Part shown: positions 19,741 through 28,258 of the stretch, piece after piece
Position numbering within the stretch: position 1 is the stretch's first letter
How the letters are laid out: every line of letters begins with the position of its first letter
Source of the DNA: G965212025 sp965212025
GTDB taxonomy: Bacteria > Pseudomonadota > Gammaproteobacteria > Poriferisulfidales > Oxydemutatoraceae
Length of the DNA: 64,000 bases
Assembly (NCBI GenBank): GCA_965212025.1
Contig: OZ243039.1
Coordinates: forward strand, 1-64,000
Direction of reading: 5' to 3'
Program-made: the position numbers and the translations under genes
Notes under the pieces: generated by a model
The model's input: the letters and a program-made list of their open reading frames with translations, nothing else
Database searches by the model: none
What the model was told of the DNA's origin: nothing

Positions 19741-20945
19741 CAGTGAACCCAGGGCTGGCAAAACTCTACCGGTATCCTTTTGAGCGACTGTCCGAATTGC
19801 TCAAGAACATCCCCTGCCCTGATGATCTCATCCAGCTTTCAATGGGAGAACCAAAACACGAGCCACCGGCTTTTGTGACCGCCCTGCTGCGGGAAGAAAA
19901 CACTGGCTTGGGCAGTTATCCGCCCACACGCGGGAATGAAGAAACACGGGCCGCTTGTGCCTCATGGCTGTGCAGGCGCTTTGGGTTGCCCGACTCGTCC
20001 ATAACGGGCGAACGCCACGTGCTACCCGTAAACGGAACCCGTGAGGCCTTGTTTACCATCGCGCAGTGCCTGATAGACAGCGCTGAAAACGAGTTGGTCA
20101 TGCTCCCCAATCCGTTTTACCAGATTTATGAAGGAGCCGCGTTGCTTGCCGGTGCTGAACCCTTTTATTTGAACTGTCTCGCTGAAAATAATTTTCTGCC
20201 TGACTTTGAAGACGCGGGCGAAAGTGACTGGAAACGCTGTCGGCTGGTCTATATATGCTCGCCCAGCAACCCCACCGGAAAAGTGATGCCGCAGGAAATG
20301 TTGGTAGAACTGATCCGCTTGGCGCACCGTTATGATTTCTACATCATCTCGGACGAGTGCTATTCGGAAATCTACCTAGACGAAAGTAAACCGCCGCCCG
20401 GACTGCTCAACGCTTCCTGGAATCTGGGCGACGGCCATTACTCCCGCTGTCTTGCCTTCTACAGCCTTTCCAAGCGCTCCAATCTGCCTGGCATGCGCTC
20501 CGGCTTTGTAGCCGGAGACCCACAGCTGATTGCGTCTTTCGCAAAATACCGGAACTATCACGGATGCGCCATGTCGCTCCTGTTTCAAAAACTCAGCACC
20601 GCTGCCTGGTCAGACGAGGAGCATGTGCGTGAAAGCCGGGCGGCTTACCAAAGGAAGTTCCAGAACTTCAAAAACATCATCGCCGGGCGCTTCGGGTTGC
20701 ACGTTCCCGAAGGGGGCTTTTATTTCTGGCCGAGTGTCCGCTGCGCAGACGAAGACTTCACGCGCCGACTGTATGGTGCAAAAGGGCTGGAAGTCTTGCC
20801 GGGCTCCTATCTTTCGCGCTCGGTTCGAGGTCGCGATCCCGGTGCCGGGCGTGTCCGCATCGCGCTGGTGCCGGAGGAAAAAATCTGCCAGAAGGCGGCG
20901 TACCGGTTACAAGAATTCCTGGATGCCGAGCACCCGCTCCACTGA
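19737..20945 (+). CDS. dapC: N-succinyldiaminopimelate aminotransferase
   Basis: PLP enzyme of the succinylase route to meso-diaminopimelate and lysine: converts N-succinyl-2-amino-6-ketopimelate to succinyl-DAP. Fold-type I aminotransferase of 402 residues with the PNPFYQIYEGAALLAG segment near residue 121, YICSPSNPTGKV near 170, DECYSEIY near 208, the PLP lysine in SLSKRSNLPGMRSGF near 245 and a C-terminal GRVRIALV. The GTG start overlaps the map stop (GTGA); a second GTG two codons on is also possible. Placement next to dapD and dapE supports the substrate. Confidence 0.92.
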   Translation: MTVNPGLAKLYRYPFERLSELLKNIPCPDDLIQLSMGEPKHEPPAFVTALLREENTGLGSYPPTRGNEETRAACASWLCRRFGLPDSSITGERHVLPVNGTREALFTIAQCLIDSAENELVMLPNPFYQIYEGAALLAGAEPFYLNCLAENNFLPDFEDAGESDWKRCRLVYICSPSNPTGKVMPQEMLVELIRLAHRYDFYIISDECYSEIYLDESKPPPGLLNASWNLGDGHYSRCLAFYSLSKRSNLPGMRSGFVAGDPQLIASFAKYRNYHGCAMSLLFQKLSTAAWSDEEHVRESRAAYQRKFQNFKNIIAGRFGLHVPEGGFYFWPSVRCADEDFTRRLYGAKGLEVLPGSYLSRSVRGRDPGAGRVRIALVPEEKICQKAAYRLQEFLDAEHPLH

Positions 20946-21160
20946 GGCGGGCACAGCAAAGCTTCTGGATGCCCGTAAGCCAAGGCAGTCGGCTTCCATG
21001 CCCCGCTTTCCCTCAATGCTGACGGTTTATCATCTGCCATAGCCCCGCACCATGAATCATGGGTTTTCCTTACAATAGAGCCCGCCTTGCTTTATCTGGA
21101 AGTTCCAAAAGAAAGTAAGGGGATCTCGCTACTCACCCCACAGTCCACAAGACAGGATGC

Positions 21161-21991
21161 ATGATGACTGAAACATTGAAAAGAACCATTGAGGCAGCTT
21201 ATGAAGACCGCCTTTCCATTCAGCCTGGAGACAGCTCTCACCCGGCACGAAACGCTGTCGAGGACTGTCTGACGAAGCTGGACCGGGGGGCACTTCGCGT
21301 CGCGGAGAAAATCAACGGGGAATGGCAGGTACATCAGTGGCTGAAAAAAGCCGTGCTGCTCGCCTTCAGATTTAAGGCAAGCAAAGTATTCGAAGCGGGC
21401 TATACGCGTTTTTATGACAAGCTGGATCTACGCTTCGCGTCTTATGACGAGGCGCAATTCCAAAAAGAAAAAGTCCGGGTGGTCCCGGGGGCGACAGTCC
21501 GTAGAGGCTCTTACATCGCGCCAAATGTCATTTTGATGCCCAGCTACGTCAACATTGGTGCTTATGTGGATTCCGGCACGATGGTGGACACTTGGGTCAC
21601 GGTAGGCTCCTGCGCACAAGTCGGCAAGAACGTGCACATTTCTGGCGGAGTGGGAATTGGCGGAGTGCTGGAACCTCTGCAGGCAAATCCCACGATCATT
21701 GAAGACGACTGTTTCATCGGTGCCCGCTCGGAAATTGTGGAAGGGGTCGTGGTTGAACACGGCAGCGTCATTTCCATGGGCGTATATATCGGGAAGAGCA
21801 CGCGGATTTATGACCGAGCAAGCGGGAACATCACGTATGGACGCATCCCCTCAGGCTCGGTGGTCGTGTCCGGATCGATCCCGTCTAAAGACGGTTCGCA
21901 CAGCCTTTACTGTGCTGTCATCGTCAAGAGAGTGGACGAAAAGACCCGGTCAAAAACGAGCATCAACCAGTTGCTTCGTCTGGCAGATTGA
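21161..21991 (+). CDS. dapD: Tetrahydrodipicolinate N-succinyltransferase
   Basis: Uses succinyl-CoA to open and succinylate tetrahydrodipicolinate in diaminopimelate/lysine synthesis. The 276-residue protein has the helical N-domain (LKRTIEAAYEDR) and a left-handed beta-helix of hexapeptide repeats (GSYIAPNVILMPSYVNIGAYVD in part, then ISGGVGIGGVLEPLQ). Trimeric in the family. ATGATG start behind AGGA; either ATG (21161 or 21164) is possible. The 215-nt gap upstream separates it from dapC and may hold a promoter (TACAAT near 21075, weak -35). Its stop overlaps the dapE start by one base. Confidence 0.97.
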   Translation: MMTETLKRTIEAAYEDRLSIQPGDSSHPARNAVEDCLTKLDRGALRVAEKINGEWQVHQWLKKAVLLAFRFKASKVFEAGYTRFYDKLDLRFASYDEAQFQKEKVRVVPGATVRRGSYIAPNVILMPSYVNIGAYVDSGTMVDTWVTVGSCAQVGKNVHISGGVGIGGVLEPLQANPTIIEDDCFIGARSEIVEGVVVEHGSVISMGVYIGKSTRIYDRASGNITYGRIPSGSVVVSGSIPSKDGSHSLYCAVIVKRVDEKTRSKTSINQLLRLAD

Positions 21992-23112
21992 TGGAAACGC
22001 TTGAACTGACACGGGCTTTGATCCGGAAGCCATCAGTCACTCCGGACGATTGTGGCTGCCAGGCTCTGATCGCGAACCGGCTTGCCAAGGTCGGCTTTGA
22101 CATTCAAACCATGAACTGCGAAGGCGTTTCCAACCTGTGGGCACGGCTGGGCAATGAACCGCCACTGCTAGCATTTGCCGGGCACACAGATGTTGTGCCA
22201 ACCGGTGACCTTGCAGCGTGGAAATACCCGCCTTTTGACGCCGTAATAGAAGGTGACATCCTGTATGGGCGTGGCGCGGCGGATATGAAAAGCGGCGTGG
22301 CGGCGATGGTGGTGGCATGCGAGCGTTTTGCCCCACATCTGTCTCATGGCTCACTCGCCTTGCTTTTGACCAGTAACGAAGAAGGCCCGTCCACATACGG
22401 AACGAAGTACGTGATCAACAATCTACAGAAATCCGGCACAGAAATAGATTGGTGCGTGGTCGGGGAACCTTCCTGTTCCGTTTCTTTTGGTGACTGCATC
22501 AAGCATGGACGCCGTGGCTCATTAACCGGCTACCTGCGCATCAATGGAATACAGGGCCACATCGCTTACCCGGAAAAAACGCGCAACCCCATCCATGAGT
22601 CCGCACCGTTTTTCGAAAAACTGTGTGCCGAAAGATGGGATGAGGGAAACAGCGATTTTCCTCCAACCAGTTTGCAGATTGCCGAAATACACGCCGGGGT
22701 CGGAGCTGACAATGTCATCCCCGCAACGCTGAAATGCACGTTCAACTTTCGCTATTCCACCGCCATCAGCGAAGCGGAATTGTGCACCCGGATAGAGCAA
22801 TTGCTGAACGCTGAAAAACTGAACTACGAATTGGAGTGGCACGCCTCGGGAAAGCCCTTTTTAACCAAAGAGGGGAAACTGAAGCAGGCAGTGAGCACAG
22901 CAGTCTCGGACGTCACCGGAATTCGGCCGCAAGCCTCAACTGCGGGAGGCACCTCAGACGGTCGCTTCATCGCTCCAACCGGAACCGAAGTAATTGAGTT
23001 TGGAACGCTGAACGACAGCATTCACAAAATAGACGAGCAGGTAAAGGTGGGAGACCTAGGGCGTTTGAGCGAAATCTATTACCGCGTCATAACTGACTTG
23101 CTTGGCGATTAG
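21991..23112 (+). CDS. dapE: Succinyl-diaminopimelate desuccinylase
   Basis: Di-zinc M20 hydrolase that removes succinate from N-succinyl-LL-DAP. The 373-residue protein shows the metal motifs FAGHTDVVPTGD near residue 65, YGRGAADMKSG near 93, TSNEEGPS near 130 (catalytic Glu) and the late Asp/His segment GGTSDGRF and NDSIHKIDE. The ATG at 21991 shares one base with the dapD stop (TGATG), giving a tight operon. The last 175 nt of the gene are the source of the downstream tandem array; the gene itself is intact and ends at the TAG of the first copy. Confidence 0.97.
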   Translation: METLELTRALIRKPSVTPDDCGCQALIANRLAKVGFDIQTMNCEGVSNLWARLGNEPPLLAFAGHTDVVPTGDLAAWKYPPFDAVIEGDILYGRGAADMKSGVAAMVVACERFAPHLSHGSLALLLTSNEEGPSTYGTKYVINNLQKSGTEIDWCVVGEPSCSVSFGDCIKHGRRGSLTGYLRINGIQGHIAYPEKTRNPIHESAPFFEKLCAERWDEGNSDFPPTSLQIAEIHAGVGADNVIPATLKCTFNFRYSTAISEAELCTRIEQLLNAEKLNYELEWHASGKPFLTKEGKLKQAVSTAVSDVTGIRPQASTAGGTSDGRFIAPTGTEVIEFGTLNDSIHKIDEQVKVGDLGRLSEIYYRVITDLLGD

Positions 23113-24268
23113 CCCACGCCCCAAGCTGCAACTGCGGGGGGCACCTCAGACGGTCGCTTCATCGCCCCAACCGGAACCGAAGTAATTGAGTTTGGAACGC
23201 TGAACGACAGCATTCACAAAATGGACGCCGCAGGTAAAGGTGGGAGACCTGGGGCGTTTGAGCGAAATCTATTACCGCGTCATAACTGACTTGCTTGGCG
23301 ATTAGCCCACGCCCCAAGCTGCAACTGCGGGGGGCACCTCAGACGGTCGCTTCATCGCCCCAACCGGAACCGAAGTAATTGAGTTTGGAACGCTGAACGA
23401 CAGCATTCACAAAATGGACGCCGCAGGTAAAGGTGGGAGACCTGGGGCGTTTGAGCGAAATCTATTACCGCGTCATAACTGACTTGCTTGGCGATTAGCC
23501 CACGCCCCAAGCTGCAACTGCGGGGGGCACCTCAGACGGTCGCTTCATCGCCCCAACCGGAACCGAAGTAATTGAGTTTGGAACGCTGAACGACAGCATT
23601 CACAAAATGGACGCCGCAGGTAAAGGTGGGAGACCTGGGGCGTTTGAGCGAAATCTATTACCGCGTCATAACTGACTTGCTTGGCGATTAGCCCACGCCC
23701 CAAGCTGCAACTGCGGGGGGCACCTCAGACGGTCGCTTCATCGCTCCAACCGGAACCGAAGTAATTGAGTTTGGAACGCTGAACGACAGCATTCACAAAA
23801 TAGACGCCACAGGTGCAGGTGGGAGACCTGGGGCGTTTGAGCGAAATCTATTACCGCGTCATAACTGACTTGCTTGGCGATTAGCCCACGCCCCAAACTG
23901 CAACTGCGGGAGGCACCTCAGACGGTCGCTTCATCGCCCCAACCGGAACCGAAGTAATTGAGTTTGGAACGCTGAACGACAGCATTCACAAAATGGACGC
24001 CGCAGGTGCAGGTGGGAGACCTGGGGCGTTTGAGCGAAATCTATTACCGCGTCATGACTGACTTGCTTGGCGATTAGCCCACGCCCCAAACTGCAACTGC
24101 GGGAGGCACCTCAGACGGTCGCTTCATCGCCCCTACCGGAACCGAAGTAATTGAGTTTGGAACGCTGAACGACAGCATTCACAAAATAGATGGCGGGTAC
24201 GGGTGGGAGACCTAGAACCTTTGAGCGAGATCTATTACCGCGTCATGACTGACTTGCTTGGCGATTAG
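23110..24268. repeat. Tandem array of the dapE 3' end (six copies)
   Basis: TAG stops of dapE type recur at 23110, 23303, 23496, 23689, 23882, 24075 and 24266: five periods of 193 bp and a last one of 191 bp. Each unit is the last 175 nt or so of dapE plus about 20 nt from beyond its stop. The joint lies where AAGCTGCAACTGCGG in the array resembles AAGCCTCAACTGCGG in dapE. The inner copies share a one-base insertion (GACGCCGCAGG against GACGAGCAGG), so they spread from one mutated copy; the last copy differs most. The array holds no long ORF and fills the gap to the convergent exonuclease gene, whose end lies in the last copy. Confidence 0.95.
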
Positions 24269-25046
24269 CCCACGCCCCAGCCTGCAATTTCCGCAGGAAT
24301 TCTGCCTGGTGCTCCCGACCTGAAGCAGCAAGCGTTTTTTCCAGACGTTCTTCCAGATTCGTGGCTCCATGCTCCCCCAGATGTCCGCGCATCACTTCAA
24401 AACGCAAGTAAATCAACCAAGTATTCAAAACATCCCACTCGCAGTAATTGCGAATTTTCTGGACTTCACCGCCTTTCCATAGCCCGTAGACCTGATCACC
24501 GTGCATGCCCGGCTTTCCCGGGAAACCCATGATTTTGGAAACCTCGTCAAGGGGCGCGAAATTCCGGCCGCTATAGCCTGAGAGCACGTCCATGAGATCC
24601 AGGTGCCTTTGGTGGTAACGGCTGTAGTAATTGTTCCAGCGAAAAGCCTGGTCAGAATCACCGGTCTCCCAGTACAGGGAGGCGTCTACATTCTGGAACA
24701 GGGCACGGTAATGCAACACCGGCAGGTCAAAGCCATTGCCATTCCAGCTCACCAATTGAGGCTTGTGTCTGGCAAGCAAAGTGAAAAAAATTCGCAGCAA
24801 ATCCTTTTCCGGAGAACTCTCGTCGCCTATCGAATCTACCAGCAGCTTCTCTCCGTCATCAAACACAAAAGAGATGGCAACCACCCGATGCTGATGCGGC
24901 GGCAAAAAACGTTTCCCGGTTTTTTGCTCACAAAGATGCTCCAGCACACGCACCACATCCTCGTCTGCCAGACCCTTCATGTCGTGAAGAGACCGTCCGG
25001 CGTCCACGTCTGGCACGGTTTCTATATCAAAAACCATTCGCTTCAT
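24243..25046 (-). CDS. Predicted 3'-5' exonuclease, PolB-like
   Basis: A 267-residue protein of the DnaQ/PolB-like exonuclease fold, likely acting on DNA or RNA ends. Exo I is FDIETVPD near residue 5, Exo II WNGNGFDLPVL near 115, Exo III YCEWDVLNTW near 215, matching the predicted PolB-like exonuclease family. I chose the ATG at 25046, which overlaps the cysM stop (ATGA); the longer frame adds 43 low-complexity residues. Its last 8 codons (NRQASQS and stop) lie inside the final copy of the dapE array, antisense to the dapE end. The biological role is not known in the family. Confidence 0.88.
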   Translation of the reverse strand: MKRMVFDIETVPDVDAGRSLHDMKGLADEDVVRVLEHLCEQKTGKRFLPPHQHRVVAISFVFDDGEKLLVDSIGDESSPEKDLLRIFFTLLARHKPQLVSWNGNGFDLPVLHYRALFQNVDASLYWETGDSDQAFRWNNYYSRYHQRHLDLMDVLSGYSGRNFAPLDEVSKIMGFPGKPGMHGDQVYGLWKGGEVQKIRNYCEWDVLNTWLIYLRFEVMRGHLGEHGATNLEERLEKTLAASGREHQAEFLRKLQAGAWANRQASQS

Positions 25047-25936
25047 GAGGGAAAAATCCCGCTGGAAATATAGCGATCCCCCCGATCGCAAACAATTGAC
25101 ACCACCACGGCGCCTTTCAGCGCGCGTGCCACCTGTACGGCCACCCAGGTACAGCCGCCCGAGGAAGGTCCACAAAAAATTCCCTCACGGGAGGCCAGCT
25201 CACGCATGGTGTTTTCCGCGTCTTCCTGCGTCACGTCTGTTTCACGGTCGAGGCGCGAGGCGTCAAATATCTCCGGCAAATAGGCTTTTGGCCAGCGCCT
25301 GATCCCAGGAATTCGCGTCCCTTCTGCTGGTTGTACACCGATAACCTCAATCTTCGGGTTGCGCTCTTTCAAGTAGCGGGAAACCCCCATAATGGTTCCA
25401 GTGGTGCCCATGGCACTCACGAAATGCGTGATTTTTCCGTGGGTGTCGCGCCAGATTTCCGGACCGGTCGTCTCGTAATGTGCCATCGGATTATCGGGGT
25501 TTGCAAACTGATTCAGGAGCCGCCCTTCACCGCGGGAAGCCATTTGCTCCGCCAGATCACGTGCGCCTTCCATGCTTTCCTCCTCAGTCACGAGAATAAT
25601 TTCCGCACCGTAGGCTTTCATGCAGGCACGACGCTCAAGGCTCATGCTTTCCGGCATGATCAGTTTCAGGCGATAACCGCGCATTGCCGCCACCATTGCC
25701 AAAGCGATGCCAGTGTTGCCACTGGTCGCCTCAATCAAAGTGTCACCTTTGCGGATCGTGCCACGTTCTTCGGCGCGCACAATCATGGAAAGCGCAGGTC
25801 GATCCTTGACCGAACCGGCGGGGTTATTGCCCTCCAGTTTTGCCAGCACCATACTGTCACCTGTGCCTATATGCCGCAAGGCAACCAACGGGGTGTTGCC
25901 AATCAGGCGTTCGGCATTGTATGCATCAACGTCCAT
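25043..25936 (-). CDS. cysM: Cysteine synthase B
   Basis: PLP enzyme making cysteine (or S-sulfocysteine) from O-acetylserine. The 297-residue protein has IGNTPLVAL near residue 12, the PLP lysine in NPAGSVKDRPA near 41 and the SGNTGIALA asparagine loop near 70; GTTGTIMGVSRYLK (about 180) is the phosphate loop. CysM rather than CysK is indicated by length, the RPA after the lysine and by the neighbourhood, which matches pseudomonad cysM next to acpS/pdxJ. AGGAG lies about 6 nt before the ATG. Overlaps the exonuclease gene by 4 nt. Confidence 0.93.
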   Translation of the reverse strand: MDVDAYNAERLIGNTPLVALRHIGTGDSMVLAKLEGNNPAGSVKDRPALSMIVRAEERGTIRKGDTLIEATSGNTGIALAMVAAMRGYRLKLIMPESMSLERRACMKAYGAEIILVTEEESMEGARDLAEQMASRGEGRLLNQFANPDNPMAHYETTGPEIWRDTHGKITHFVSAMGTTGTIMGVSRYLKERNPKIEVIGVQPAEGTRIPGIRRWPKAYLPEIFDASRLDRETDVTQEDAENTMRELASREGIFCGPSSGGCTWVAVQVARALKGAVVVSIVCDRGDRYISSGIFPS

Positions 25937-25938
25937 TT

Positions 25939-26328
25939 CTACTCCTCTTCTGTCAACACAGCCTGCGCCACCGCATATCCTGTTTCTCCGGAAATACTCA
26001 GATGCATGCGCCTCCCTTTACCTGGCAATGAAGCGCGTGTTTTTTCTGGCCAGCTCCCATGCGGGCGACCGCGTTCATCATGCAGAATCGCAATATTACT
26101 GGCAAAAGTACCACTGCTGAACCCGCTCCCCAAGGCCTTGACCATCGCTTCCTTCGCAGCAAAGCGACGCGCAAGAAATGCTGCCTGATCAGGGCTGCCT
26201 TCGAATCCGCTCATTTCCAGCGGATGGAGCAGCCGTGCCACCAATCGCCCCTGATAGCGTTCGAAAAGACGGCGCATGCGCTTCACCCTGACCATATCAA
26301 TACCAATGCCCAAAATGCCCGAACCCAT
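25939..26328 (-). CDS. acpS: Holo-[acyl-carrier-protein] synthase
   Basis: Transfers 4'-phosphopantetheine from CoA to apo-ACP. The 129-residue protein shows GIGIDMVRVKRM with the Mg-binding Asp near residue 9, and FLARRFAAKEAMVKALG near 52 with the second metal Glu. C-terminus has the HLSISGETGYAVA strand. Two ATGs follow the pdxJ stop; I prefer the second (26328) because GGAGG lies 6 nt upstream, though 26331 overlaps the stop by one base. Cotranscribed with pdxJ as in E. coli. Confidence 0.95.
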   Translation of the reverse strand: MGSGILGIGIDMVRVKRMRRLFERYQGRLVARLLHPLEMSGFEGSPDQAAFLARRFAAKEAMVKALGSGFSSGTFASNIAILHDERGRPHGSWPEKTRASLPGKGRRMHLSISGETGYAVAQAVLTEEE

Positions 26329-26330
26329 CA

Positions 26331-27056
26331 TCAACCTCCCATGGCGGATTTCATGGCACGTACCGCCTCTGGCAGACCTGTAAAGACCGCATCTGCAACC
26401 ACGGAATGGCCGATATTCAATTCGTGCATGAGGGGAAGTTCTGCAACGGCACGCACATTGTCTCGGCGCAGCCCATGACCTGCATTGAGCGTCAACCCCA
26501 ACGCGTTCGTATGCCGGGCAGCGTCAAGCAAACGACTGAACTCTTTGGCTTGAGCACTGCCGGTGGCATCGGCGTATTTCCCGGTATGCAGCTCTACGCA
26601 GCCGGCACCTACGAGTTGCGCCTGATCGATCATTTTCCGATCCGCCTCAATAAACAGTGAAACCTGGATGGCGGCCTCGTTCAACGCTTCACATACCCTG
26701 CGCACCTGGCTGGTGTATGTAAAAACGTCCAGTCCCCCTTCGGTCGTCAATTCCTCACGTCGCTCAGGTACCAGGCAGACACAATCGGGTTTCACACGGA
26801 GCGCAATTCCCAGCATTTCATCCGTCGCTGCCATTTCCATATTAAGCGAAGTGCTCACGCGTTCACGCGCCAGTTCAAGGTCACGATCCTGGATGTGTCT
26901 GCGGTCTTCCCGAAGATGCAAAGTAATCCCGTCGGCTCCATTGGATTCCGCCAAACGTATGGCTTGCCCCAAATCCGGATAAGGCGTCCCCCTCGCCTGC
27001 CTCAAGGTCGCCACGTGATCGAGGTTGACCCCCAGGCGCACTGGCTTATTTTGCAT
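26331..27056 (-). CDS. pdxJ: Pyridoxine 5'-phosphate synthase
   Basis: Condenses 1-deoxyxylulose-5-phosphate with 3-amino-2-oxopropyl phosphate to form vitamin B6. TIM barrel of 241 residues: GVNLDHVATLRQARGTPYPD at residue 9, ITLHLREDRRHI near 44, SLFIEAD near 133, ELHTGKYA near 155 and LNAGHGLR near 190. Overlaps the recO 3' end by 11 nt and is followed directly by acpS. Supplies the cofactor for several PLP enzymes encoded in this window. Confidence 0.97.
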   Translation of the reverse strand: MQNKPVRLGVNLDHVATLRQARGTPYPDLGQAIRLAESNGADGITLHLREDRRHIQDRDLELARERVSTSLNMEMAATDEMLGIALRVKPDCVCLVPERREELTTEGGLDVFTYTSQVRRVCEALNEAAIQVSLFIEADRKMIDQAQLVGAGCVELHTGKYADATGSAQAKEFSRLLDAARHTNALGLTLNAGHGLRRDNVRAVAELPLMHELNIGHSVVADAVFTGLPEAVRAMKSAMGG

Positions 27057-27783
27057 TTCTCAGGCTGTACAGCTTCTTCATGATTTCCCGAACACGCAGG
27101 GGTCGCTTACGAAATTTTTCATCCAATATGCCGTGTAGCAAACGCTTCGCTTCCCGCATAACCTCCGGAGAATTTTCTTGCAAACCACCTCGCAAAGCAA
27201 GCAGGGTTTGACCACTGAACACGTCTTTGGCGGCAACGGCAACAGAGCCATCGCAAGCACTGAAGCCTTTGCCAGGCTCGTGATAATAACAACGTTCGGG
27301 GAGCAAGGGCTCGTCGGTTTTGCAGTCCCACTCCAGAGGAATGACGAACCCTGACAATTCCAGCAGTTTCAGCTCAAACAGGCGCAGTGCCACTTCCGGC
27401 TCAGCCGCGGCGGAAGCCAAATGGCGTATTGTCTCCTCATAACAGCCAAACAATGACTGCGAGCCAAGGCCACGCGGCACCAGCCGCACAAGCAGTTCAT
27501 TGACGTACATGCCCAGGATTTTTTCTTCCGCGCCAATCAGCAACTGCTTGCCACTCTGATCCAGGTTGCGCAAATTCAACAGCTCCCCACGACCCGTACA
27601 CGTCAGAAAGGCCGGAGTGAAAGGTTGCAGGGATTTTCCTATCAGCCGCCTGGAGTAACGCACCATCACTGTCAGGTGGCCATATCCCGGAGTCAGGAAC
27701 TGCGCCAGCCTGGCACTTTCATTGTAATGCCTTAAATGTAACAGCCAGCACGGCTGCCGATCAAAAACAACTACAGTGCCCAG
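27046..27783 (-). CDS. recO: DNA repair protein RecO (probable CTG start)
   Basis: Recombination mediator that loads RecA with RecR. From the first ATG (27669) the protein has only 207 residues and lacks its OB-fold start. The same frame is open upstream and encodes CWLLHLRHYNESARLAQFL, clearly the RecO N-terminal domain, back to a TAG stop. The only start-like codon there is CTG at 27783, with AGGA 5-6 nt before it; that gives 245 residues, the usual RecO length. Later features: zinc-domain region and LRLFELKLLELSGF near residue 130. Its start overlaps the 3' end of the GxxExxY gene in another frame. The original start was probably lost when that gene was inserted. Confidence 0.82.
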   Translation of the reverse strand: MGTVVVFDRQPCWLLHLRHYNESARLAQFLTPGYGHLTVMVRYSRRLIGKSLQPFTPAFLTCTGRGELLNLRNLDQSGKQLLIGAEEKILGMYVNELLVRLVPRGLGSQSLFGCYEETIRHLASAAAEPEVALRLFELKLLELSGFVIPLEWDCKTDEPLLPERCYYHEPGKGFSACDGSVAVAAKDVFSGQTLLALRGGLQENSPEVMREAKRLLHGILDEKFRKRPLRVREIMKKLYSLRNAK

Positions 27784-28258
27784 TGTTTCCTATTATTTTA
27801 AACCGCGAAGAACGCGAAAAGCGCGAAAGTTGGTGTTTGTGGTCGTGTGATTTCAGTTTTGGGATGCTGCCAAATTTCACCAAAAGTCCCAATTCAAGGC
27901 TCGTTGTTTTGAGGTAATTCAATAGCTGTGCCTTGTGCTCCAGTGCTATCCCTTTAACAGCCTTGAGTTCAGCAATAATTTTGTCATGGCAGATAAAGTC
28001 AGGCTTATAGACTTGCTTTAAAGGTTCACTCCTATATGCCAGTTGGGGTTCAGTCTGTGCCTTAAAAGGAATGCTCCTTATAGAAAACTCCTTCTCCAAA
28101 CACTCCTGGTACACCGCCTCAAGGTAGCCACACCCCATCTCTTTATAAACATCAAGGACAGCCCCCTGAATCGCGCAGCATTCATCAGAAGACAAAATAT
28201 TTTCGTGTCTTGCGCGTTTTTCGCAGTTGTTAACTTCGTCCCTTGAGCTCTTGTTCAT
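27761..28258 (-). CDS. GxxExxY family protein (PD-(D/E)XK-like)
   Basis: A 165-residue member of the GxxExxY family: the namesake GCGYLEAVYQECLEKEF near residue 42, then YKPDFICHDKIIAELKAVKGIALEHKAQ near 84-111, which carries the D...ExK residues of a PD-(D/E)XK nuclease-like fold, and LLNYLKTTSLELGLLVKFG. The function is unknown. It sits between era and recO, which are adjacent in most relatives. Its ATG overlaps the era stop (ATGA) and its end runs into recO. Both ends of the gene encode or carry copies of a 30-bp CGCGAAA-type repeat in opposite orientation (NCEKRARHENI at the N-terminus; SRFSRSSRFK at the C-terminus), suggesting insertion as a mobile unit. Confidence 0.85.
   Translation of the reverse strand: MNKSSRDEVNNCEKRARHENILSSDECCAIQGAVLDVYKEMGCGYLEAVYQECLEKEFSIRSIPFKAQTEPQLAYRSEPLKQVYKPDFICHDKIIAELKAVKGIALEHKAQLLNYLKTTSLELGLLVKFGSIPKLKSHDHKHQLSRFSRSSRFKIIGNTGHCSCF
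27801..27830 (+). repeat. CGCGAAA-type repeat, outer inverted copy 1
   Basis: Plus-strand stretch starting AACCGCGAAGAACGCGAAAA. It matches the minus-strand copy at 28199-28228 at 23 of 30 positions, so the two bracket the GxxExxY gene as inverted repeats. It also encodes, antisense, the C-terminal Ser/Arg-rich peptide of that gene. Confidence 0.7.
28199..28228 (-). repeat. CGCGAAA-type repeat, outer inverted copy 2
   Basis: Minus-strand stretch starting AACTGCGAAAAACGCGCAAG, encoding NCEKRARHEN near the start of the GxxExxY protein. Inverted partner of 27801-27830. Confidence 0.65.

Noticed and set aside
23110..24268. CRISPR array
   Set aside because: Units are 193 bp and contiguous with no spacers, and they derive from dapE.
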